This document shows, piece after piece, positions 54,279 to 63,150 of a stretch of 64,000 nt of DNA (within the stretch, counting starts at the first letter, position 1; each line of letters begins with the position of its first letter). The stretch comes from Alphaproteobacteria bacterium (GTDB lineage Bacteria > Pseudomonadota > Alphaproteobacteria > UBA8366), in assembly GCA_009377445.1 (NCBI GenBank), contig WHUA01000003.1, positions 1 through 64,000 on the forward strand, given 5' to 3'. The translations under genes were made by a program, and so were the position numbers. The notes beneath the pieces are model-generated. The model did no database searches and was not told the origin of the DNA. It was given only the letters and a program-made list of their open reading frames with translations.

Positions 54279-54707
54279 CTAGCGCCCCCGGTCCAGCTTC
54301 GCCAGCTCGACCTTGGCCCGGAGCTCGATCTCGTCGAGGATCGCTTCGAGCGCAGGATCGTCCGTGCGGGCTCGCTGCCGGTCGACGGACGCGGCAATGC
54401 GTTCCAGCTCGTGGCGCGGTATGACGCCGCCGACGATGCCGATCCTCAATTGCTCCAATTGGTCGAGGACGTCATTCCCCCACTTTCGGGCACGCGACTT
54501 CGATTGCCCCGTAGCCGAATCCGCGACCTCCTGGATCGTCAGAAGCGCATCGACCGAAGAGACCGGATTTGCCGGCGTGGCGCCGGCTACTGCGTCCGGA
54601 CCCGATTTCAGGTGCTGCGAGAAGCTGCCGCCCTGAGTCTTTCCGGCCTTGTCGCTGCGCTTGGCGGGCGCAGTCGGTCGGACCGGACCTGTGCGGTCAA
54701 TTTTCAT
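54279..54707 (-). CDS. fliX: Flagellar assembly regulator FliX
   Basis: This 142-residue protein is an alphaproteobacterial factor that in Caulobacter couples basal-body assembly to the sigma-54 activator FlbD. Family sequence: VSSVDALLTIQEVADS (about 49-64), WGNDVLDQLEQLRIGIVGGV and the end LEAILDEIELRAKVELAKLD. It is divergent from the flgI unit. Its presence predicts an FlbD-like activator elsewhere and fits the sigma-54 promoters seen in this window. Confidence 0.9.
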   Translation of the reverse strand: MKIDRTGPVRPTAPAKRSDKAGKTQGGSFSQHLKSGPDAVAGATPANPVSSVDALLTIQEVADSATGQSKSRARKWGNDVLDQLEQLRIGIVGGVIPRHELERIAASVDRQRARTDDPALEAILDEIELRAKVELAKLDRGR

Positions 54708-54909
54708 GGCCGGACCTTAACCTATTTCCACCGAGAAATGAACCCGATCGCGCCGCCTACACCCCCGGCGGGCGCCCGGAGGGGAATTCTTTGCCGGGCG
54801 TCCCGGCAGCGCTTGCCGGAAAGACGGCACCGTCCCGGCAGGGCAGCGAACGATGCCAGATTTATCCATATAAAACAACATTGTAACTTCTATGGTCGAA
54901 ACGCCGCAT

Positions 54910-54925
54910 TGGCACGGCCTTCGCT
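54910..54925 (+). promoter_or_regulatory. Sigma-54 promoter for flgI-flgJ-flgN-like-flgK-flgL
   Basis: TGGCACGGCCTTCGCT: the -24 half TGGCACG is perfect, the -12 half TCGCT differs by one base, and GG to GC spacing is ten. The flgI ATG at 54964 is 38 bases after its end. Confidence 0.75.
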
Positions 54926-54963
54926 ACGGGCTTGGCGAACGATAGGGCAGCACGTCAATCAAC

Positions 54964-56130
54964 ATGCAACAAACCGCGGAATATCCGAGCTTGAATCCGT
55001 CCTCCCGCCGCATCCGAGTCGGGCGTTGGCTCGTATTTCTTGCCGCCCTGCCCCTCGCGGCGCTGCTGGCGGGCCCGGCAGCGGGACAGTCGCGCATCAA
55101 GGATATCGTGGATTTCGAGGGCGTCCGGGAAAACCTGCTGGTCGGCTATGGTCTCGTCGTCGGCCTCAACGGCACCGGCGACACGCTGAACAGCGCGGTT
55201 TTCACCAAGGAAAGCCTGATCGGCATGCTCGAGCGCCTCGGCGTCAACGCGCGCGAGACGAAGCTCAAGACGAACAACGTCGCCGCCGTCATGGTCACCG
55301 CCACGCTGCCGCCCTTCGCCCGTCAGGGCACGCGGATCGATGTGACCGTCTCGGCGCTCGGCGACTCCAAGAACCTGCTGGGCGGGACGCTGCTCGTCAC
55401 GCCGCTGCTGGCTGCCGATGGCGAGATCTACGCGGTAGCCCAGGGCAACATGCAGGTCGCGGGCTTTTCCGCACAAGGCGCCGCCGAAAGCGTGATCAAA
55501 GGGGTCCCGACCAGCGGCCGCATTCCCAACGGCGCGATCGTCGAGCGCGAAATTCCGTTCGAGCTGGCTTCGATGAAGCAGGTTCGCCTCGCGCTGCGGA
55601 ACCCGGATTTCACCACGGCGCGCCGGATCTCCCGGGCGGTCAACGCCTTCGTGGGCGAGACGTCGGCCAGGGTCACCGACCCCGGTACGGTCGAGCTCCG
55701 AATTCCCAAAACCTACACCAACGCCGTCGTCGAACTGCTGACCGACGTCGAGCAACTTCGCGTCGAGCCCGACCACATTGCCAAGGTCGTGATCGACGAA
55801 CAGGCCGGCGTCATCGTGATGGGCGACAACGTCCGCATCAGCACCGTGGCGATCGCGAAGGGCAACCTGACGATCCGCATCACCGAGACGCCCCAAGTGT
55901 CGCAACCGCAGCCGTTCTCCAACACCGGGGAAACCGTGGTCGTTCCCCGCACCGACATTCAGGTCGACGAGGAAGCCGACCGGAAGCTCGGCGTCCTCAA
56001 CAAGGGCGTAACGCTGCAGGAGCTCGTGAACGGCATCAACGCGCTGGGCATCGGCCCCCGCGACATGATCACGATACTCCAGGCGATCAAAGCGGCCGGC
56101 GCGCTGCAAGCCGAAATCGAGGTGTTGTGA
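54964..56130 (+). CDS. flgI: Flagellar P-ring protein FlgI
   Basis: This 388-residue periplasmic protein forms the P ring. After a signal peptide (about 1-41, cut near AAGQ) come the conserved RIKDIVDFEGVRENLLVGYG region and GLNGTGDTLN. The rest matches the family up to GPRDMITILQAIKAAGALQA. Its stop overlaps the next ATG as TGATG. A sigma-54 promoter lies just upstream. Confidence 0.97.
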   Translation: MQQTAEYPSLNPSSRRIRVGRWLVFLAALPLAALLAGPAAGQSRIKDIVDFEGVRENLLVGYGLVVGLNGTGDTLNSAVFTKESLIGMLERLGVNARETKLKTNNVAAVMVTATLPPFARQGTRIDVTVSALGDSKNLLGGTLLVTPLLAADGEIYAVAQGNMQVAGFSAQGAAESVIKGVPTSGRIPNGAIVEREIPFELASMKQVRLALRNPDFTTARRISRAVNAFVGETSARVTDPGTVELRIPKTYTNAVVELLTDVEQLRVEPDHIAKVVIDEQAGVIVMGDNVRISTVAIAKGNLTIRITETPQVSQPQPFSNTGETVVVPRTDIQVDEEADRKLGVLNKGVTLQELVNGINALGIGPRDMITILQAIKAAGALQAEIEVL

Positions 56131-56465
56131 TGAGCCCGATCGATACGCTCGACCAGGCAGCGAACAGCGTCCGGGCATCGCAATTGCCGAGCGCCGAGAA
56201 GCTCAAGCGGATGTCGCCCGAACAAGCGCGCAAGGCAGCCGTCGAGTTCGAAGGCTTCTTTATCGCGATGACGCTCGAGAACATGTTTTCCGGGATCGAG
56301 ACGGATGGCCTGTTCGGCGGCGGGCACGGCGAGAAAATCTTCCGGTCGATGATGCTTCAGGAATACGGCAAGAAGATCGCGGAGCGCAACGGAATTGGCC
56401 TGGCCGATGCGGTGCAGCGGGAAATTATCAGGCTTCAGGAGGTCCAGGGCGATGACCCCAAATGA
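56130..56465 (+). CDS. flgJ: Rod-binding protein, FlgJ N-terminal-domain type
   Basis: This 111-residue protein corresponds to the rod-capping half of FlgJ: AAVEFEGFFIAMTLENMF and MLQEYGKKIAERNGIGLAD. The muramidase half of gammaproteobacterial FlgJ is absent, as in other alphaproteobacteria, so a separate lysozyme-like enzyme is needed to cross peptidoglycan. The ATG overlaps the flgI stop, and the end overlaps the next gene by 14 bp. Confidence 0.9.
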   Translation: MSPIDTLDQAANSVRASQLPSAEKLKRMSPEQARKAAVEFEGFFIAMTLENMFSGIETDGLFGGGHGEKIFRSMMLQEYGKKIAERNGIGLADAVQREIIRLQEVQGDDPK

Positions 56466-56898
56466 AATGACACGGCAGCTTGTCACGGCCAGCAGGGCGC
56501 TCGCCGCCGTCCTCGACGAGGAGAGCACGGCGCTGACGGAAGCGCGCTTCAACCGCGTCACGGAGCTGCGCGAAGCGAAGGAAACCGCCGCGGAAAATTA
56601 TGAATCCGTGTTGCGGGCGGCCGGCGGAAAGCCGAACCTGATCGCCGAGACCAGCCCGGCCGACCGGCATGCATTGACCACGGCAAAGTCCGACCTCGAT
56701 CACGCGGCCGCCCGTAACATCAATGCGCTGCGCGCCGCCATGGAGATGAACCGCCGTCTGGTGCAGACGATCTCCGCGTCGATCGAGCGGCAGCGCATCT
56801 CGGCATCCGGGTATACGAATACGGGCGCTGCCTTCGATCGCGCGCATTCGCCGGCTACCGGCGACGCCCTGCCCGTGTCCTTGAACAGGACTTTCTAG
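56452..56898 (+). CDS. flgN: FlgN-like export chaperone
   Basis: This 148-residue helical protein has the FlgN-type layout: a long helix pair including LAAVLDEESTALTEARFNRV, then ELREAKETAAENYES and AARNINALRAAMEMNRRLVQ. FlgN binds FlgK and FlgL before export, and these genes follow directly (flgK after 20 bp). Similarity is in pattern rather than strong motifs. The ATG at 56452 has AGGAGG upstream. Confidence 0.8.
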   Translation: MTPNEMTRQLVTASRALAAVLDEESTALTEARFNRVTELREAKETAAENYESVLRAAGGKPNLIAETSPADRHALTTAKSDLDHAAARNINALRAAMEMNRRLVQTISASIERQRISASGYTNTGAAFDRAHSPATGDALPVSLNRTF

Positions 56899-56918
56899 GG
56901 CGGCCGAGGAGCCATCCG

Positions 56919-59027
56919 ATGTCGCTTACCCTCTCCCTCCGCACGGCGCTCAGCGGCCTCACGGCCGCCCAAGCGGCGTTGCAGGTCACCTCCGACAATA
57001 TCGCGAATGCCAGCACGCCCGGCTTTACGCGCAAGACCGTCGACCTCGAATCGCGGCGCGTGGTCGGACAGGGCGCCGGCGTGCAAACCGGGGAGATCTC
57101 ACGCGAAGTCGACGAGTTCATCATCTCGCAACTGCGCAGCCAGCGCAGCGCCGTCGGCGAATACAGCGTGCGCGATCGCTTCCTGCAGCAAATCCAAAGC
57201 CTCTTCGGCTCGCCCGAGAACAACCGCACGATCCCCAACGGCATCACCGAGCTGATGACCGCCTTCGAGAAATTGGCCGTGACGCCGGAATTCGCCGCGA
57301 ACGCGGTGGAAGTCGTCAATGCGGCGCGCCAGCTCGGCCAGCTCTTCAACGAGCTGGCGGTGACGACGCAGGATCTCCGCCTCGACGCGGACGCGGAGAT
57401 CGAGCGGCTGGTCGGCATCGTCGACGAAAAGCTGGGAAGCATCGCCGAGCTCAATGCCCAGATCACGCGGGCGACCACCCTCGGTCAAACGACGGCCGCG
57501 CTGGAGGACGAGCGCGACCGGCTGCTCGGCGACGTCGCCGAATACGTCGATATCCGGGTGTTCTCGCGCACCGACGGTTCGGTCGACGTCTATACCGGCT
57601 CGAGCCGCCTCCTCGTCAGCGGCGGCACCGCCAAAAGCCTGACGCATTCGGCGGCGACGCAGGTAAGCGCCAGCATCGGCTACGTCGATCCCGACGACAG
57701 CGCCTATCCCGGGGCCATTACCGGCATATTTCTCGACGGAACGGCCGCCGGAGACGACATCACGGCGGAGATCGCCAGCGGGCGGCTCAAGGCGCTGATC
57801 GACATGCGCGACACCGAAATGCCGAACCTGCAGAGCGAAATCGATCGCCTTTCGCAGTCCCTTTCCAATGAAATCAATGCGGTCCACAACGCGGGCACGG
57901 CATTTCCGCCGCCATCCAGCCTGACGGGCTCACAGAGCTTCGACGGGTCGGACGTGTTTTCCGCAACCGGCTCCGTGCGGATCGCCATCGTCGATCAGAG
58001 CGACGGCACGGTCGTCGAGACGACCGACATCGCGCTCGGCGCCTTCACGACCATAAACGACGTCGTCGCAGCGATCGACGGCATGGCGAACGCATCCGCT
58101 TCGTTGGATTCCGCAGGGAAGCTGGTGATCAACGCGACCACCAGCGGATATGGCATTGCGATCAACGAGATGGACAGCGCCGTCACCGTGATCGGCACGG
58201 AAACGCGGGGATTGTCGCACTATCTCGGCCTCAACGACCTGTTTCAGGCGAACGTATCGACGTCGCAGTACGACGGTTTTTCGACCGGACGACAGAGCAG
58301 CAGCACGACCGCGATGGGCATTGCCGGCACGCTGACCTTCGCCGCCAACGGCATCTCCACCACGGCCGGCTATGCCGCGACCGATAGCCTCGAAGACATT
58401 GCCGCCACCATAAACGCCAACGCTACCTTGACCGGCGCCAACATCGCCGCATCGGTGGTCGACGACGGCGGTGGACGACGCCTCATCGTTCGGGACGGCG
58501 ACCAGGACAACTTTATCATTACGGATTCGGGAAGCTTTCTGTCCACCGCCAGCATGACGTCCAACGCCACCAGCGCATCGACGGTTTTTTCCGTACGCAG
58601 CGATGTCATCACCGATCCGGCGCGTATCTCGCGGGCAGAGCTCAGCAGCGCCGGCGGCCTGGCGCCGGGCGACATCGGCATCACCACCGGCGATTCGACG
58701 ATCGCCAGCGATCTGGCGGGCATATTGGCAGCCGATATCCCGTTCTCGGCGGCCGGCGGCCTTAGCGGAACCACCACGACCTTCGCCCGCTACGCGTCGT
58801 CCATCCTGTCCGTGCAGTCGACCATCGCCGCGGAAGCGGAAAACCAGCTCGAGTTCAACAACTCCTTCCTTACGACGCTGGAGGCGAGGAACTCCGCCAC
58901 GTCGGGCGTCAACGTCGACGAGGAGCTGGCCAACCTCATCATTCTCGAGCAGTCCTTCAACGCCTCGGCGCGGGTGCTCACCGCCGCGTCCGACATGCTG
59001 GAAGAGCTGCTGAACATCGTCAGGTAG
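56919..59027 (+). CDS. flgK: Flagellar hook-associated protein 1, FlgK
   Basis: This 702-residue hook-filament junction protein has the N-terminal DNIANASTPGFTRKTVDLES motif and the C-terminal coil VDEELANLIILEQSFNASAR. Between them are repeated Thr/Ala/Ser-rich beta segments, including two FlgK/flagellin-like modules (DIALGAFTTINDVVAAIDG and DSLEDIAATINANATL). It is longer than the approximately 550 residues of enteric FlgK because of these insertions. flgL follows after 12 bp. Confidence 0.96.
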   Translation: MSLTLSLRTALSGLTAAQAALQVTSDNIANASTPGFTRKTVDLESRRVVGQGAGVQTGEISREVDEFIISQLRSQRSAVGEYSVRDRFLQQIQSLFGSPENNRTIPNGITELMTAFEKLAVTPEFAANAVEVVNAARQLGQLFNELAVTTQDLRLDADAEIERLVGIVDEKLGSIAELNAQITRATTLGQTTAALEDERDRLLGDVAEYVDIRVFSRTDGSVDVYTGSSRLLVSGGTAKSLTHSAATQVSASIGYVDPDDSAYPGAITGIFLDGTAAGDDITAEIASGRLKALIDMRDTEMPNLQSEIDRLSQSLSNEINAVHNAGTAFPPPSSLTGSQSFDGSDVFSATGSVRIAIVDQSDGTVVETTDIALGAFTTINDVVAAIDGMANASASLDSAGKLVINATTSGYGIAINEMDSAVTVIGTETRGLSHYLGLNDLFQANVSTSQYDGFSTGRQSSSTTAMGIAGTLTFAANGISTTAGYAATDSLEDIAATINANATLTGANIAASVVDDGGGRRLIVRDGDQDNFIITDSGSFLSTASMTSNATSASTVFSVRSDVITDPARISRAELSSAGGLAPGDIGITTGDSTIASDLAGILAADIPFSAAGGLSGTTTTFARYASSILSVQSTIAAEAENQLEFNNSFLTTLEARNSATSGVNVDEELANLIILEQSFNASARVLTAASDMLEELLNIVR

Positions 59028-59039
59028 GAAGATTGAGCC

Positions 59040-59996
59040 ATGGTAACGCGGATCGGAACATTCACGAATCAGCAACTGATCCTGGACGCCACCTTGCGCA
59101 ACCAGTCGCGCCTCGGCGATACCCAGCTCCAGGTAGCGACCGGAAAGAAGTCGCAAACCTTCAGCGGCCTCTCGCAAGACGCATCGCGCCTGACGAATCT
59201 GAAGAACGAGCTTGCAAAGGCCGAACAATATGTCAGCAACATCGACACGGTCACGAAGCGCCTCGATCTGATGGAGTTCGGCCTCGAGCAGATCGACGGA
59301 ATGGCTCGGGAAATGCGCTCGTTGATCCGCTCCAACCTGAACGGCGACGCCGCCACGACGGTCAACCTGTCGGCGCTGGCGCAGCAGTTCCTGGATCAAA
59401 TCACCGAAACCATGAATCTGCGCGACGATTCGCGCTACCTCTTTGCCGGCGGCAAGACCGATACCAAGCCGGTCGATCTCGCCAACGGCATATACACGGC
59501 CCCTGCGCCGCCGCCCTTCGATGCCACCGTCGATGCGGGCTACTATGAGGGCGATACGTCGATCGCCGAAGTGAGGATCGACGATTCGGTCGTCGTGCAG
59601 TACGGCGTGCTCGCCAATGAATCGGCATTCGAAAAGGTCATCCGCGCCCTCGACCACGTGGCGCAGACGACGTTCACCAATCCGGTTACCGCCGCCGAGA
59701 AGCAGATGATGAACGACGCGGTTACCTTGCTGACCGAGGCCGTGGAGGACAACGGCACGAGCAAGACCATCGGCGAGCTCGCCGGGGACGTCGTCCTCGA
59801 TCTTCGGCTGCTCGATTCACAGAAGGAAAAGCACCAGGAATACATGAACTTCACTTCGACTTCGATCGGTGACATCGAGAACGTGAATACCGCCGAAGCA
59901 GTTACGATGCTGAATTTCCAGCAGGTTCAACTTCAGGCATCCTACGAGCTGGTTGCACGGCTCGGGACCCTGTCGCTCGCCAACTATCTGCGCTAA
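59040..59996 (+). CDS. flgL: Flagellar hook-associated protein 3, FlgL
   Basis: This 318-residue protein has flagellin-like ends: VATGKKSQTFSGLSQDASRL near residue 35 and EAVTMLNFQQVQLQASYELV near the end. It joins FlgK to the filament. Central residues include DSRYLFAGGKTDTKPVDL, a typical FlgL/flagellin strand. The next gene, a TPR/glycosyltransferase, begins 62 bp downstream. Confidence 0.95.
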   Translation: MVTRIGTFTNQQLILDATLRNQSRLGDTQLQVATGKKSQTFSGLSQDASRLTNLKNELAKAEQYVSNIDTVTKRLDLMEFGLEQIDGMAREMRSLIRSNLNGDAATTVNLSALAQQFLDQITETMNLRDDSRYLFAGGKTDTKPVDLANGIYTAPAPPPFDATVDAGYYEGDTSIAEVRIDDSVVVQYGVLANESAFEKVIRALDHVAQTTFTNPVTAAEKQMMNDAVTLLTEAVEDNGTSKTIGELAGDVVLDLRLLDSQKEKHQEYMNFTSTSIGDIENVNTAEAVTMLNFQQVQLQASYELVARLGTLSLANYLR

Positions 59997-60058
59997 CGCC
60001 GGCGGCACGGTCGAAGCGCCTTCCGGAGCCGAGACCCTCGCGTCCGTAGGACGAAACA

Positions 60059-62098
60059 ATGGCTCAAGACCCCGCTGCACCGGATCGACTCGCGCTCGGG
60101 CCGGGATGGCTGACCGGTTCGGCCGGCCGGTTTCTCCACGAAGCGCTGAAGGAATACGAAGGCGGGCGCTACGCGCATGCCGAGGCCATCCTGCGGCAGG
60201 TCGTCGAGCAGCGCCCGGGCAATGGATGGGCATGGCATCTTCGCGGCCTTACGGCATCGCGCGCGGGCGATCCTATCCGCGCCGCCGATTGCTTCGTCCG
60301 CGCCGTGGCGTGCGACACGTCGAATGCGCGCTACTGCGCGGCGCTAGCTGACTCGCTGGTTCGACTTCGACGCGATGACGACGCCGTGACTCCTTGGCGG
60401 CGCGCCATCGACCTCGACCCGGAAAACCCGGCCTGGCAAGCAGAGATGGCGCGCTGTCTATCACGGCTCGATCGCCACGGCGAGGCGCTGCCCTACTTCC
60501 GCGCGACGCTGCGGCAATCGCCCGGTGATGCATCGCTCCATGCCGCCTTTGGCTACGCGCTGCAGCGCCAGGGCAGCGCCGCGGAGGCCGCCGGGCAATA
60601 CCGCAATGCTCTTCGCGCCGATCCGCATCGGGACGAGGTGCGTCTCAACCTCGCGGCCGCCTTGCGTGAATTGGGCGACGACGAAGCCGCCGCGGCAGAA
60701 TGCCGTCAGGTGCTCCGGCACAATCCCCGCTCCGTATCCGCGTTGAACAACCTCGGTTCCGCGCTTTGCCATCTCGGGCGTATCGAGGAGGCTGTCCGCC
60801 GTCTGGAGGCCGCCATGCTGCTCGAGCCCGAGAACTTGACGACGCTGCATAACCTTGGCGTCGCCCTCGATGCCGCCGGGGCGGCAGCGGAGGCGGAAAC
60901 CTGTCTCCGCAAAGCGCTCGCCTTGCGGCCGGATTTCCCGGATGCTCACCGGAGCCTGGCCAATCTCCTGCGTGGATCGGGACGTCTGGATGAGGCGGCG
61001 CTGCACTATCGCGCCGTGATCGAGCGCCTGCCGCTCGATTTCAGGAGCTATGGCAATCTGGGGCTCGTCCTGCTCAATCTCAATAGGCCGCACGACGCCG
61101 TCGCGGTCTACGAGAAAGCCTTGGCCCTCCAGCCCGGCCGGCCCGATATCCGCACGAGCCTCGGCATCGCACAGCTTCTCATCGGCGACTTCGAGAACGG
61201 CTGGACGAATTACGATGCGCGCTGGCATGGGGACCGCGCGCCGGCATGGCGTCCGGGACACGGCGCCGTGCTGTGGCGCGGCGGCAATGGCAATGGTGAC
61301 GGCCAATCCGGCGGAACGGCGCCCACGATCCTGGTGCATGCGGAGCAGGGATTTGGGGACACTCTCCAGTTTTGCCGCTATCTGCCGCTCGTCTCGGCGA
61401 CGGGAGCGCACGTCGTCTTCGAATGCCAGCCGCCGCTCGCCGAGCTGATGGCGACACTGCCGAAGGCGTCGCCGGCGCTGGATGTCCGGATCATCTCCCG
61501 CGACGAGCCGGCGCCCGCCGCCCGCTATCATGCGCCGCTGCTCAGCTTGCCCGGCATCTTCGGCACGAAGCTGGACACCATCCCCGCCCAAGTGCCCTAC
61601 TTGGCGGTCCCGCCGGCAAAGTCCGCCGCCTGGGCCGCCTTCCCCTTTGCGCAAGGCTTGAACGTCGGGCTTGTCTGGTCCGGCAATCCCGAACGCCAGG
61701 ACGACCACATGCGGTCCTGCCCTGTCGCGTATCTGGCGCCTCTTTTCGAGAACGGTGCGGTCCGATTTTACGGGCTGGGGAAGAACCCCGCGCCCGAGCT
61801 GCCGACCGGCGTTGTCGACCTCGGCCCCGTTTTATCCGATTTCGGTGACACGGCGGCTGTCATGGAAAGGCTGGATCTCGTCATCAGCGTCGATACGGCA
61901 GCGGCCCATCTCGCCGGCGCGCTCGGCCGGCCGGTGTGGGTCATGCTGGGGCATGCTGCCGACTGGCGCTATCTGCTCGACCGCGAGGACAGCCCCTGGT
62001 ATCCGACAATGAGGTTGTTCAGGCAAAAAGCGCCTGGCGACTGGCTTTCGGTCACCCGGCGCGTGGCGGAAGAGCTGCGGCGGTTCCAGCGCCCGTGA
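60059..62098 (+). CDS. TPR protein with C-terminal GT-B glycosyltransferase-like domain
   Basis: This 679-residue protein has about ten tetratricopeptide repeats (about 25-395; for example AEAILRQVVEQRPGNGWAWH and ALNNLGSALCHLGRIEEAV) and a C-terminal domain (about 410-675) like GT9/GT41 transferases: VHAEQGFGDTLQFCRYLPLV, GLVWSGNPERQDD and VISVDTAAAHLAGALGRPVW with the nucleotide-sugar segment. Such proteins are often placed beside flagellins and are candidates for flagellin O-glycosylation. It follows flgL and converges with flaF; flagellin is 1 kb away. Substrate and donor are unproven. Confidence 0.85.
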   Translation: MAQDPAAPDRLALGPGWLTGSAGRFLHEALKEYEGGRYAHAEAILRQVVEQRPGNGWAWHLRGLTASRAGDPIRAADCFVRAVACDTSNARYCAALADSLVRLRRDDDAVTPWRRAIDLDPENPAWQAEMARCLSRLDRHGEALPYFRATLRQSPGDASLHAAFGYALQRQGSAAEAAGQYRNALRADPHRDEVRLNLAAALRELGDDEAAAAECRQVLRHNPRSVSALNNLGSALCHLGRIEEAVRRLEAAMLLEPENLTTLHNLGVALDAAGAAAEAETCLRKALALRPDFPDAHRSLANLLRGSGRLDEAALHYRAVIERLPLDFRSYGNLGLVLLNLNRPHDAVAVYEKALALQPGRPDIRTSLGIAQLLIGDFENGWTNYDARWHGDRAPAWRPGHGAVLWRGGNGNGDGQSGGTAPTILVHAEQGFGDTLQFCRYLPLVSATGAHVVFECQPPLAELMATLPKASPALDVRIISRDEPAPAARYHAPLLSLPGIFGTKLDTIPAQVPYLAVPPAKSAAWAAFPFAQGLNVGLVWSGNPERQDDHMRSCPVAYLAPLFENGAVRFYGLGKNPAPELPTGVVDLGPVLSDFGDTAAVMERLDLVISVDTAAAHLAGALGRPVWVMLGHAADWRYLLDREDSPWYPTMRLFRQKAPGDWLSVTRRVAEELRRFQRP

Positions 62099-62125
62099 TG
62101 CGGGCGGCGGCGCAACGCCAGCAGA

Positions 62126-62575
62126 TCAGGCGATAACGTCGCCACCCACGGGACGGCGCACGGGCGCCGGCTGCGACGGCTCCGCGGCCACGCCTTCGGC
62201 CCCCGCGGGCTCGACGTTGGTCATCAACCCGGCGGCGATGTTGCGATTGATGTCGATCAGCACCCGAAGCTTGCGGTTGTTCGGCTCCGCAAGGGCGCTC
62301 ACCGTGTGCTTGTCGATGAACACGCTCAGGCTCAGGATATTCTGCCGGACATCGACCGGCAGCGGCGACCCTTCGCCGGATACGTCCGCCTGGATGATGG
62401 TCCAGAGGCGCCAGTTGAGCCGCAATGCCGCACGATAGGCATCCTGGTCCTCCGTGCCGGCCGCTGTGTCCAACCGGCGTGCCGCTTCCAGAAGGGCCTG
62501 CGCCTCCGTATCCCGCGCACTCGAACCCAACCGCTGCGACGAACGGTACGCCTGGCTCCTGCTATTTTGCTGCAT
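62126..62575 (-). CDS. flaF: Flagellar biosynthesis regulator FlaF
   Basis: This 149-residue protein supports flagellin translation or secretion in alphaproteobacteria. Family marks: ARDTEAQALLEAARRL, LNWRLWTIIQADVSGEGSPL and FIDKHTVSALAEPNNRKLRV, then a Pro/Ala tail. Its start overlaps the end of flbT by 14 bp, the usual flbT-flaF pair with opposing effects on flagellin synthesis. Confidence 0.93.
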   Translation of the reverse strand: MQQNSRSQAYRSSQRLGSSARDTEAQALLEAARRLDTAAGTEDQDAYRAALRLNWRLWTIIQADVSGEGSPLPVDVRQNILSLSVFIDKHTVSALAEPNNRKLRVLIDINRNIAAGLMTNVEPAGAEGVAAEPSQPAPVRRPVGGDVIA

Positions 62576-62954
62576 GTCTTACAACCTCGTCCTCGTACTT
62601 GATCAGCTTCCGGCAGAGCTTCAGCGCGCCATACACGTCGCCGACGGCGATCTGCTTTCCGATATCCATCACCAGCGGCAACGCACTTGGAGCAGCGCCC
62701 ACAAATTCCCTTGAGAACTTGTGGAACCTATCCTGGTATTCGCGATCTTTAGCGGGAAACATATAGATCATTTGAACGACAAAATAAATCCTCTTTGAAG
62801 GACTATTTGCCTGTTTCTCGGTCATTATATCCCGTTCGCGGAGAATGCTTGCTTTATTCTGTACGATTATCTCCGACTTCTCGCGCCCGTTTTGAAGAAC
62901 CGCCTGATTGATGACGACCTTCTCCCCCGGTTTCAAGACGATCTTGAGCGGCAT
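62562..62954 (-). CDS. flbT: Flagellin translation regulator FlbT
   Basis: This 130-residue protein represses or destabilises flagellin mRNA in Caulobacter until the hook is complete. Sequence: MPLKIVLKPGEKVVINQAVL at the start, then RIYFVVQMIYMFPAKDREYQ. I use ATG 62954, the normal FlbT start; the longer frame to 63029 adds a Trp-rich tail foreign to the family. Flagellin lies upstream, separated by the terminator at 63103. Confidence 0.93.
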   Translation of the reverse strand: MPLKIVLKPGEKVVINQAVLQNGREKSEIIVQNKASILRERDIMTEKQANSPSKRIYFVVQMIYMFPAKDREYQDRFHKFSREFVGAAPSALPLVMDIGKQIAVGDVYGALKLCRKLIKYEDEVVRHAAK

Positions 62955-63102
62955 TCGTCTGACTTTCTGCCAATGCTGCCGAAGTAAAACTTTATAATTC
63001 CACCATGCAACGCAAGTTTCATACCACAATGACCGAAGTCGGCGAAACGCTTTCTCATTTCGAAACCTTGCCGAAGTCTTGCCACGGCCTCGGGCGCAAA
63101 TA

Positions 63103-63128
63103 AAAGCGGAGGCCGAAGCCTCCGCTTT
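63103..63128 (-). terminator. Flagellin terminator
   Basis: AAAGCGGAGGC and GCCTCCGCTTT form a perfect 11-bp stem with a four-base loop, followed on the leftward strand by TTATTTG. It begins 22 bp after the flagellin stop. Confidence 0.88.
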
Positions 63129-63150
63129 CCTACTCGACGTTGCCGCCGAT

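Noticed and set aside
57930..59657. Leftward frame of 575 codons opposite flgK and flgL
   Set aside because: It crosses the flgK-flgL boundary on the other strand and has no family resemblance.
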